Assembly: GCA_030695805.1 (NCBI GenBank)
Contig: JAUYPG010000081.1
Coordinates: 1-6,733, forward strand
From: Nanobdellota archaeon
Lineage (GTDB): Bacteria; Patescibacteriota; Minisyncoccia; UBA6257; GWB1-50-10
Direction: 5' to 3'
Length of the DNA stretch: 6,733 nt
In this document: positions 1 through 4,721 of the stretch, piece by piece
How positions within the stretch are numbered: the first letter of the stretch is position 1
Layout: each line of letters begins with the position of its first letter
The notes under the pieces: generated by a model
Seen by the model: the letters and a program-made list of their open reading frames with translations, nothing else
What the model was told of the DNA's origin: nothing
Database searches by the model: none
Position numbers and translations under genes: made by a program

Positions 1-115
1 CCCATCATTTCTCGCAAAGTTCAAGGGCGCGCTTCGTGAATTTCTTAATTAAAATATGAAAAAACCAAAGATTGTTTTTAATTATTGAAGTCGGACTTCC
101 TCGGCAAAGTAGTTT
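1..115. other. Intergenic stretch with no convincing gene
   Basis: No plus-strand frame stays open here. A minus-strand frame crosses the region, but it starts inside the next gene and looks like a by-product of low complexity and of the palindrome at 116-144. A short inverted repeat, gaagtc-g-gacttc, lies at 87-99 (6-bp arms, one central base). The sequence is A/T-rich. It probably follows the end of a gene lying to the left of the window. Confidence 0.5.
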
Positions 116-144
116 AATATTTGGGTGTTGAACACCCAAATATT
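116..144. repeat. Perfect 29-bp palindrome upstream of the toxin-antitoxin promoter
   Basis: The arms are 116-129 (aatatttgggtgtt) and 131-144, fully complementary over 14 bp around one central G. It ends 6 bp before the -35 box of the next promoter, so it could be an operator for the toxin-antitoxin operon, a transcript-end hairpin for the gene to the left, or a copy of a dispersed intergenic repeat. There is no T-tract, which argues against a simple intrinsic terminator. Positions 116-140 recur with one mismatch at 866-890, inside the end of the HEPN gene, which favours a dispersed repeat. Confidence 0.8.
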
Positions 145-150
145 GGCTTA

Positions 151-179
151 TTGACCCCCGCATAATAAAAAAGTAGAAT
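151..179 (+). promoter_or_regulatory. Sigma70-type promoter for the MNT/HEPN operon
   Basis: The -35 box TTGACC (151-156, 5 of 6 consensus bases) and the -10 box TAGAAT (174-179, 5 of 6) are separated by exactly 17 bp. Transcription would be expected to begin about 7 bases after the -10 box, at 186-187, which is the ATG of the MNT gene. The transcript would therefore be leaderless or nearly so, which fits the lack of a Shine-Dalgarno sequence before that ATG. Confidence 0.6.
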
Positions 180-186
180 AGAGCGA

Positions 187-501
187 ATGAGATTAGAACA
201 TTACTCAAGCGAACAATTAAAGGGAGAGATAGTAAAAATTGTACACAAACACCTTAATACAGAGACGTATCGAATATTTTTCTTTGGATCACGCGTGAGC
301 GGCGGAGGTAATGAAAGATCAGATATTGATGTAGGCGTTGAGGGGCCAGCGCAAGTCCCTTCAAGAGAATGGCTCGCGATACAAGAAGAGATTGAAAATC
401 TCCCCACGCTCTATAAGATTGAGATTGTTGACTTTAAAAGAGTCGGGAAAGAGTTTAGGGAAGTGGCGCTTCAGCGCACGGAGTCGCTTACAAGCAGGTA
501 G
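187..501 (+). CDS. mntA: MNT-domain nucleotidyltransferase, antitoxin of a MntA/HepT-type pair
   Basis: A 104-residue minimal nucleotidyltransferase of the DNA polymerase beta fold. In characterised MntA-HepT systems the MNT protein moves AMP from ATP onto a tyrosine of the partner HEPN toxin and so silences it; that role is inferred here from family and pairing. The signature GSX10DXD is exact: G34-S35, ten residues, then D46-I-D48. The third metal-binding carboxylate normally sits in a later strand of the type hDhhD; here the strand reads KIEIVDF (77-83), so the expected aspartate appears to be E79, with D82 as alternative. The length suits an MNT domain with no extra domains. ATG 187 is chosen because a well-spaced promoter ends just before it. 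The stop is 3 bp before the HEPN start, indicating translational coupling. The sequence looks richer in A/T than the genes to the right, consistent with an acquired module. Confidence 0.88.
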   Translation: MRLEHYSSEQLKGEIVKIVHKHLNTETYRIFFFGSRVSGGGNERSDIDVGVEGPAQVPSREWLAIQEEIENLPTLYKIEIVDFKRVGKEFREVALQRTESLTSR

Positions 502-504
502 AAT

Positions 505-903
505 ATGACAAAACAAGAAGTGCTAAAAAAACAATTTGAAAAAGCGGTGAAGCGGCTGGAAGAAGTTCTGCAACAACCAAAGAACGAATTCATGCGGGAT
601 TCAGCAATTCAACGGTTTGAGTTCACGCTCGATCTCGCGTGGAAAACGATAAAGTCCTTTCTGGAAATCGAAAAAGGAATAGTGTGCATGTCTCCCAAAG
701 ATTGCATACGAGAAGCGTATAAACAAGAAGTAATCGAGTATGACGAGTTTTGGTTAAAAATGGTTGACATGAGAAACGAGGCGGCGCACATATACAGCGA
801 AGAAAAGGCGGAAGAAATATACGCGGCGCTTCCCGAGTCCATCAAGCGTTTTTACGAAGTCATCAAATATTTGGGTGTTGAACATCCAAAACTTGCAATG
901 TGA
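505..903 (+). CDS. hepT: HEPN-domain toxin (HI0074/HepT-like) paired with the MNT protein
   Basis: A 132-residue, mostly helical protein of the nucleotidyltransferase-substrate-binding (HI0074) type. HEPN proteins of this class are ribonucleases whose active site uses the R-x4-6-H motif. Here R90-NEAA-H95-I-Y97 gives the full RX4HXY signature of HepT toxins, in which the tyrosine (Y97) is the residue AMPylated by the partner. The aromatic and charged N-terminal helix (FEKAVKRLEE, about 11-20) and the RFEFTLDLAWK segment (37-47) are typical of the family. The start at 505 lies 3 bp after the upstream stop, with AGGT (496-499) as a weak ribosome-binding site. Its last residues, KYLGVEHPKLAM (121-132), look like an added tail: bases 866-890 repeat the palindrome at 116-140 with one change. 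Toxicity is inferred, not shown; it could also be a non-toxic HEPN partner. Confidence 0.88.
   Translation: MTKQEVLKKQFEKAVKRLEEVLQQPKNEFMRDSAIQRFEFTLDLAWKTIKSFLEIEKGIVCMSPKDCIREAYKQEVIEYDEFWLKMVDMRNEAAHIYSEEKAEEIYAALPESIKRFYEVIKYLGVEHPKLAM
866..890. repeat. Second, partial copy of the 116-144 palindrome inside the HEPN 3' end
   Basis: Positions 866-890 match 116-140 at 24 of 25 bases; the only difference is C135 versus T885. The left arm is intact, while the right arm is degraded (aacatccaaaac), so the hairpin is imperfect here. It is read in frame as YLGVEHP near the C-terminus of the HEPN protein. The upstream copy encodes the same YLGVEHP if read in the matching frame, but there it directly follows a TAA stop. 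Confidence 0.8.
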
Positions 904-922
904 AAGCAGGATAGTATATAAT
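893..922 (+). promoter_or_regulatory. Candidate promoter for the membrane protein gene at 930
   Basis: A perfect TATAAT (917-922) lies 18 bp after TTGCAA (893-898, 4 of 6 consensus bases). The -35 box overlaps the end of the HEPN gene. Initiation about 7 bases after the -10 box would fall at 929-930, on the ATG at 930, so the mRNA would be leaderless. No Shine-Dalgarno sequence precedes that ATG, which supports the reading. Confidence 0.5.
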
Positions 923-929
923 ATGAACC

Positions 930-1412
930 ATGCAAGAAGAGACACACACAACGCATCATAAGAAGCGAAGAAACGCGACTAATATCATACTCGTCATTGT
1001 AAGCATTATTTTGGCGGCGCTTTTGATTGGAGTCGTAGCATGGAGGGTCGTGGAGGGAAGAGACACGTTTCACGCGGTCTTCCTGAAGACCGGAGACCTC
1101 TATTTTGGCAAGCTCGTCCGCTTTCCGACATTCGGCATGAAAAATATTTATTTTGTTCAGGCAACGGGAAACGAGGCAAATCCTTTGAGTATCCAGAAGT
1201 TCACGAATGTATTCTGGGGGCCGGACGACGTGTTGCAGATTAATAAAAAAGAAGTGGTCTGGATGACGAAGATACGGAAAGACAGCGATCTCGCGGAGCT
1301 TTTGCGGACAAACCCGGATTTACAAAAACAGACCGTGCCGCAAGCACAAGAAAGAACGATTCCCGAACCGAAGGGAATTCCTTTGGGGGCGCCTCCGGCT
1401 TCAAAAAATTAG
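930..1412 (+). CDS. Single-pass membrane protein of unknown function
   Basis: A 160-residue protein I cannot assign to a named family. It has a short hydrophilic, basic N-terminus (HHKKRR at 9-14), one strong transmembrane helix at about 18-38 (rich in I, L, V, A), and a soluble region of about 120 residues. By the positive-inside rule the N-terminus should be cytoplasmic and the C-terminal part outside, making this a membrane-anchored external protein rather than a secreted one. Just after the helix, TFHAVFLKTGDLYFGKL (46-62) resembles, from memory, a segment common in hypothetical Parcubacteria proteins. The end (134-160) is rich in proline, glutamine and charge and is probably disordered. 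It follows the toxin-antitoxin pair by 26 bp but seems to have its own promoter, and it ends before a terminator, so it is probably a single-gene unit. Proximity to pilus genes hints at an envelope role, but this is weak evidence. Confidence 0.75.
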   Translation: MQEETHTTHHKKRRNATNIILVIVSIILAALLIGVVAWRVVEGRDTFHAVFLKTGDLYFGKLVRFPTFGMKNIYFVQATGNEANPLSIQKFTNVFWGPDDVLQINKKEVVWMTKIRKDSDLAELLRTNPDLQKQTVPQAQERTIPEPKGIPLGAPPASKN

Positions 1413-1433
1413 AAAACAAAAAATTACAATATC

Positions 1434-1470
1434 AGAATATCCGACCCCGCTTAGCGGGGTCGGATATTCT
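1434..1470. repeat. Perfect 37-bp palindrome after the membrane protein gene
   Basis: The arms 1434-1451 (agaatatccgaccccgct) and 1453-1470 are fully complementary over 18 bp around the single base T1452. This is a very stable G/C-rich hairpin with A/T-rich ends, 22 bp after the stop at 1412. No T-tract follows it directly. It probably works together with the hairpin at 1471-1503 as a transcription end or mRNA-stabilising structure, or it is a dispersed palindromic repeat. Confidence 0.85.
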
Positions 1471-1503
1471 AAAACCGGCGCAAAGAAAAATGCGTCGGTT
1501 TTT
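1471..1503 (+). terminator. Intrinsic terminator
   Basis: The stem pairs 1471-1482 (aaaaccggcgca) with 1491-1502 (tgcgtcggtttt), 12 bp with one G-U wobble, around an 8-base A-rich loop. The 3' side ends in a run of five T (1499-1503), partly within the stem. It adjoins the 37-bp palindrome, so the two hairpins are stacked head to tail. The A-run on the 5' side means it could also stop transcription on the minus strand. It separates the membrane protein gene from the pilin-like gene. Confidence 0.65.
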
Positions 1504-1511
1504 GGTATGAT
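1503..1511 (+). promoter_or_regulatory. Candidate extended -10 promoter for the pilin-like gene
   Basis: TGGTATGAT (1503-1511) combines the TGN extension with TATGAT, 5 of 6 matches to the -10 consensus. No good -35 box lies 16-18 bp upstream, where the terminator stem sits; extended -10 promoters often lack one. Initiation would fall at about 1518-1520, again next to the ATG (1520), giving a leaderless mRNA. The AAAGAG at 1513-1518 is too close to the ATG to work as a ribosome-binding site. Confidence 0.4.
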
Positions 1512-1519
1512 TAAAGAGT

Positions 1520-1945
1520 ATGAAAAATAGGGGAAGAGAAAATGGGCAGATCACCCTCCCGTTCATTCTTCTTGTTGGAGGAATAATTATGGAAATCGCT
1601 CTAGCCGGTGTCTTTGTCGCGTATTTTTTGAGCACCTCAAACCTCGGCGAGCGGCTCGCGGCGAGAGCCGCGTCCGCCGCGTATTCGGGGATACAGGACG
1701 CGATGGTGAACATTACGCGGAATAAGGAATATGGAAATACATCATATGTACTGGAAATAAAAGACGACAAGACGACTGTGAATGTTTCGAGGACCCAGGA
1801 CCCGCAGGGCGCTTATGCGTACATCATAGAATCGCTGGGAGAGGCGGGTAGCAGACAGAAAAAATTGGTGGCGACTCTTATCGTAAACAATGTTTCAGGA
1901 AAAACGACGCTTCAGTCGCTTCTGGAGGTGCCGGCCCGGCAATGA
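1520..1945 (+). CDS. Small pilin-like/PilX-like membrane protein
   Basis: A 141-residue protein with the layout of a type IV pilin-like subunit: a short basic N-terminus (MKNRGRENGQ), a long hydrophobic helix at about 11-38, an alanine-rich amphipathic continuation (LGERLAARAASAAYSGIQDA, 42-61), then a soluble, probably beta-strand domain (about 75-125). The helix-plus-SGIQDAM pattern recalls PilX-like minor pilins and pseudopilins. The classical prepilin peptidase site is not intact: in GQITLP (9-14) the residue at pilin position 5, normally glutamate, would be P14. It may be a non-processed pilin relative or a membrane anchor of the pilus machine. The next gene on the same strand encodes a PilM/PilN-type assembly protein, which supports a pilus role. 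No name is given because similarity is judged from architecture only. Confidence 0.65.
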   Translation: MKNRGRENGQITLPFILLVGGIIMEIALAGVFVAYFLSTSNLGERLAARAASAAYSGIQDAMVNITRNKEYGNTSYVLEIKDDKTTVNVSRTQDPQGAYAYIIESLGEAGSRQKKLVATLIVNNVSGKTTLQSLLEVPARQ

Positions 1946-1968
1946 TATGCGATAATAAAAGCATTACC

Positions 1969-2045
1969 AACACGAATGACACGAATAACATACGAACAAC
2001 ACGAATAGTTCGCGTTGTTCGTATAAGGTTCGCATTGTTCGCGTT
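1969..2045. repeat. 77-bp imperfect palindrome built from ACGAA / TTCG modules
   Basis: The element is symmetrical about position 2007. The inner arms, 1991-2005 (tacgaacaacacgaa) and 2009-2023, pair over 15 bp with one mismatch. The outer parts (aacacgaatgacacgaat at 1969-1986 against 2028-2045) continue the symmetry with a few mismatches and G-T pairs. The left half repeats (A)ACACGAA and the right half TTCGCGTT/TTCGCATT. It fills most of the 111-bp gap between the pilin-like gene and the PilM/PilN gene. It has no T-tract. I recall similar arrays in intergenic gaps of Parcubacteria drafts. Confidence 0.75.
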
Positions 2046-2056
2046 GGACGTGAATC

Positions 2057-3544
2057 ATGAAAAAAATAAAAACATATATACAGAAGTTTTTGGAGCGGCT
2101 CAGTCCGGAGCCGCGCGTGGCCGGACTCTCCATTACGAATGAAGACATCCGGTATGTGTTCGCGGGCGAAAAGGGAGAAGAAAAATTTTCGGTTCGGATT
2201 CCGGAAGGAACGATGGAAAATGGCGTGGTAAAAAATCCGAAAGAATTGCAGGGCGCTCTTTGGCAGCTCCATGACGCGGTACTCCCGAAAAAGAAGGATG
2301 AGATCATAAAGGTGGTGGTGTCGCTTCCTCCGGGCGCGGTATATACGCAGAGCTTAAAGGTTCCCTATGTGGGGGAAGATCAACTAGAGGAATCGGTGCG
2401 GTTGAATCTTCAGATCGTAACACCCATACGCGCGGAAGACGCGTACATGGATTGGCAGAAGGTAAAGGAATTTGATAATGAAATCGAGATCTTGGGGGCG
2501 TTTATAGAAAAAGTCCATGTCGAAAACATCAAGGGGCCGCTTCTCTCCGCGAAGTTCTATCCGGTTGCTCTCGAATTTCCGGCGATCGCCATGATGAGAA
2601 TGATCAAGATGAAGGATAGGGAAGGGATCATAATGTTTGTGTGTGTTTCAAACGACGGCATGGATTTTTTCATCACGAAAGAAGGATGTCTCTACTTCGA
2701 CTACTTTATTTCATGGAAAGAAATTAAGGGTGAGTCGAAAGAGCTTTCTCGAGAACTCTTTGATGAAACGCTCGAACGGGAAACGCGGAAGGTATCAAAT
2801 TTCGCCTTGAGTAAGGCCGGAAAAAGTATAGAGAAAGCGGTCTATATTGCCCCGGGGATGGAGGCGCGCGTGGAGAGTGTGCTTCGGAAACTGGGACTGA
2901 AAACGGAAGCGGCGGAGACCCTGGGGGCGACTCTGGGCCCCCTCTGGTACGCGGCGGAAGGATCGGGAAGACGGAAAGATGAGGGTAGCGTGGCGCGCGA
3001 GATCAATATCGGTGGAGAGGGAATGGGGAGGGCGTTTTTTGAGGAGCGCTTGATACGGTTCACGCGACTCTGGAGAAATATAGGAATAGGAGTTATGGTT
3101 GTCTTTCTCGTTATAGACGGGGGGATGGCAACGCTCTTGGGGAGGGACGCGACAGAGATTGAGGCAAGAGTCGCGGCATTCAAGGCGCGAGGAGAGGAGG
3201 GCGAACTTGTTCGGCTTGAAGATGAGGTGAAAACATTCAACGCGCTCATCGGCATGGTCGGAAAGGCAAGGGAGGGGGAGAGGAACTGGGCGGCCTTTCT
3301 CGCGAATCTCCGAAGGATCACGGAAGCGAAGAATATCAAGATTACGCGAATCGAGGTGGACGGAAGAACAGGTCTCGTATCTCTCGCGGCGGAAGGAGGG
3401 AGTCACGGCGCGGTCATTGATTTGAAAAATGTCCTCGCCCTGGAGACGGGGATAGAAAACGTTGATTTGCCTCTTTCGAAAATCGCGGTGACGGATGGGA
3501 ACAACGTTACTTTTTTCTTGAGCTTTAAGATAAAAGGCGAATGA
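2057..3544 (+). CDS. pilM: Type IV pilus assembly protein, PilM-PilN-type fusion
   Basis: A 495-residue bitopic protein. Residues about 20-310 resemble the actin-like PilM domain: an opening strand VAGLSITNEDIRYVF, the IPEGTMENGVVKN segment (48-60), VVVSLPPG (86-93) and a C-terminal subdomain with ATLGPLWYAA (291-300). A transmembrane helix follows at about 341-361, then a charged, probably coiled-coil stretch (364-400), then a PilN-like extracytoplasmic domain (about 408-495) with the W-x3-L-x2-L-R-R-I pattern, ITRIEVDG and a final strand VTFFLSFKIKG. PilM and PilN are usually separate and form the inner-membrane platform of type IV pili; a single chain with this order parallels GspL of type II secretion. 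The phosphate-1 loop normally resembles GxDxG; here it is GLSITN (23-28), so ATP binding may be lost. The ATG at 2057 has no clear ribosome-binding site. The gene probably shares a transcript with the pilin-like gene. Confidence 0.75.
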   Translation: MKKIKTYIQKFLERLSPEPRVAGLSITNEDIRYVFAGEKGEEKFSVRIPEGTMENGVVKNPKELQGALWQLHDAVLPKKKDEIIKVVVSLPPGAVYTQSLKVPYVGEDQLEESVRLNLQIVTPIRAEDAYMDWQKVKEFDNEIEILGAFIEKVHVENIKGPLLSAKFYPVALEFPAIAMMRMIKMKDREGIIMFVCVSNDGMDFFITKEGCLYFDYFISWKEIKGESKELSRELFDETLERETRKVSNFALSKAGKSIEKAVYIAPGMEARVESVLRKLGLKTEAAETLGATLGPLWYAAEGSGRRKDEGSVAREINIGGEGMGRAFFEERLIRFTRLWRNIGIGVMVVFLVIDGGMATLLGRDATEIEARVAAFKARGEEGELVRLEDEVKTFNALIGMVGKAREGERNWAAFLANLRRITEAKNIKITRIEVDGRTGLVSLAAEGGSHGAVIDLKNVLALETGIENVDLPLSKIAVTDGNNVTFFLSFKIKGE

Positions 3545-4085
3545 AATCGTAGGCGGAAGAGATGGAAGAAAACGTCTTTTGAAGAATTTGAAGATGAGAC
3601 GGAGGCATGGCGCTCAGAACAAAATCCTCCGCTCGTTTTTTGCGGTGCGTCAAGGGATCGCGGATGCCGATGCGGAGCCGCCAGAATTCATTGGTGCCGA
3701 GCGTCTCTATGACCGACTGGACTCCGCGGTGTCCGGCGGCGCCCCGTCCGAAGGAGAAGCGGTATGAGCCAAGAGGGAGATCAGAATCATCGTGTACCAG
3801 GAGAAGATTCTTCGGTTGGATCGAATGGAGAGAGAGGGCTTTTTTAATCGCGTCTCCGGAAAGGTTCATTGATAGGGATGAGAGAAGAAGGGAAACGCCG
3901 CTTGGATAGGTAAAGAGAGAAAAAGAAGAGTTTCGGCGTTTTTTCGGGGCGGTCTCGCGGGCCTTTTCGAGTAAAAATGATACGAACCGCATACCGGCGT
4001 TGTGGTAGGTCGTGAGATACTTTTCTTCGGAATTTCCGATGCCCGCGACGACGCGGATTGACGAAGGTTGAAATGTGGAGCGCAT
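3525..4085 (-). CDS. pth: Peptidyl-tRNA hydrolase
   Basis: A 186-residue cytoplasmic enzyme that cleaves peptidyl-tRNA released from stalled ribosomes, freeing tRNA for reuse. Family landmarks appear in order: AGIGN (N18, the E. coli N10 equivalent), YHNAGM with the catalytic H28 (H20), SMNLSG (M73-N74), LLVHDDSDLPLG with D99 (D93), GHRG with H119 (H113), and FWRLRIGIRDP (134-144). The E. coli residue N114, which contacts tRNA, is arginine here (R120). The length is normal for bacterial Pth. The ATG at 4085 is preferred over a TTG further upstream because the extra residues are not family-like and would run into the lepB promoter region. It is the only minus-strand gene: its 3' end overlaps the pilus gene by 20 bp, and its 5' end lies 39 bp from lepB. 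Confidence 0.93.
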   Translation of the reverse strand: MRSTFQPSSIRVVAGIGNSEEKYLTTYHNAGMRFVSFLLEKARETAPKKRRNSSFSLFTYPSGVSLLLSSLSMNLSGDAIKKALSLHSIQPKNLLLVHDDSDLPLGSYRFSFGRGAAGHRGVQSVIETLGTNEFWRLRIGIRDPLTHRKKRAEDFVLSAMPPSHLQILQKTFSSISSAYDFIRLLS

Positions 4086-4096
4086 GTTGATATTAT
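4068..4096 (+). promoter_or_regulatory. Candidate lepB-hisS promoter overlapping the pth start
   Basis: TTGAAA (4068-4073) and TATTAT (4091-4096), each 5 of 6 consensus bases, are separated by 17 bp. Initiation would fall near 4103, giving a leader of about 20 bases before the lepB ATG at 4125. The -35 box and most of the spacer lie in the first codons of the divergent pth gene. Confidence 0.45.
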
Positions 4097-4106
4097 TAGC
4101 ATAATA
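4092..4106 (-). promoter_or_regulatory. Candidate -10 region for pth
   Basis: On the minus strand, TATTAT (4106-4101) and AATAAT (4097-4092) both resemble a -10 box upstream of the pth ATG at 4085. The nearer one would give a leaderless pth mRNA, the further one a leader of about 9 bases. Neither has a convincing -35 box. The AATAAT overlaps the lepB -10 box on the other strand, so the two divergent promoters would compete for the same bases. Confidence 0.3.
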
Positions 4107-4124
4107 CAAAACTTCGAAAAAACA

Positions 4125-4703
4125 ATGAAATCATCTGAAACACAAAATTTCTCCGTGCTGAAGAACGTTGCGTGGTCCTTTTTTGAAATCGTGGAAACGC
4201 TCGTCATATCGCTTGTCGCGGTATTTTTGGTGCGCTCATTTATCGCCCAGCCCTTTCTCGTAAGCGGTTCCAGTATGGAGCCGGGATTCACTGACAGGAA
4301 TTACCTGCTCGTGGACGAGGTAAGCTACCGCTTCCGAAATCCGGAACGAGGAGAGGTGATCGTCTTTAGGTATCCGAAAAATCGCCAGGCATTCTATATC
4401 AAGCGAATCATCGGTCTTCCAGGAGAGACCATCTCTATAGAGAGGGGCGACGTGAAGATAACCTCTCCTGCCGGGGAAGAGGTGTTGGAGGAGGTCTACA
4501 TACAGCCCGCCTGGACCTCGGGAAGCGTGAATGAGACCCTGAAGGAGGGAGAGTATTTTGTGATGGGAGACAATAGAAACTTTAGCTTTGATTCGAGAAG
4601 CTGGGGCTCGGTGCAACGGGATGAAATAATAGGAGTGGTGCGATTTCGCCTCTGGCCGGTAAATCAGGTGATGGCATTTACAAAGCCGGTCTATGAAAAA
4701 TAA
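4125..4703 (+). CDS. lepB: Signal peptidase I
   Basis: A 192-residue membrane serine protease that removes signal peptides from exported proteins on the outer face of the cytoplasmic membrane. One transmembrane helix at about 20-40 anchors it, followed by the catalytic box SGSSMEPG with nucleophile S50, the general-base lysine in YIKRIIGLPGE (K93) and the conserved GDNR box (148-151) followed by SFDSRSWGSV (154-163). The size is typical of short single-anchor signal peptidases. The frame is open upstream to a TTG at 4068, but ATG 4125 is chosen because the upstream part lies in the promoter and would overlap pth, and because the family's N-terminus starts shortly before the helix. The gene is followed 18 bp later by hisS, so the two are probably cotranscribed. 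As the only signal peptidase visible here, it could process secreted envelope proteins. Confidence 0.95.
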   Translation: MKSSETQNFSVLKNVAWSFFEIVETLVISLVAVFLVRSFIAQPFLVSGSSMEPGFTDRNYLLVDEVSYRFRNPERGEVIVFRYPKNRQAFYIKRIIGLPGETISIERGDVKITSPAGEEVLEEVYIQPAWTSGSVNETLKEGEYFVMGDNRNFSFDSRSWGSVQRDEIIGVVRFRLWPVNQVMAFTKPVYEK

Positions 4704-4721
4704 AAGCGCAGTGTCTTATCA

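Noticed and set aside
160..166. CATAAT considered as the -10 box of the toxin-antitoxin promoter
   Set aside because: It is only a few bases from the TTGACC box. TAGAAT at 174-179 has the correct 17-bp spacing.
5..208. Minus-strand frame of 67 codons covering the left intergenic region
   Set aside because: It starts inside the MNT gene, crosses its promoter and the palindrome, and has no domain pattern. The YLGVQHP string in it is simply the palindrome read on the other strand.
1942..2142. Plus-strand frame of 66 codons across the palindromic gap
   Set aside because: Its N- and T-rich peptide is the translated repeat modules, and it then runs into the pilus gene in another frame.
2795..3406. 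Long minus-strand frame of 203 codons opposite the pilus gene
   Set aside because: The plus-strand frame has clear PilM/PilN architecture. The opposite frame has an arginine/proline/serine-rich composition typical of antisense shadows and no recognisable fold.
4086..4109. N-terminal extension of pth from an upstream TTG
   Set aside because: The added residues (MYYANNIN) have no family support, and an ATG is available at 4085 close to the conserved AGIGN segment.
4068..4124. N-terminal extension of lepB from a TTG codon
   Set aside because: It would add 19 residues not expected in the family, overlap the start of pth and lie across the likely lepB promoter. ATG 4125 is better placed.
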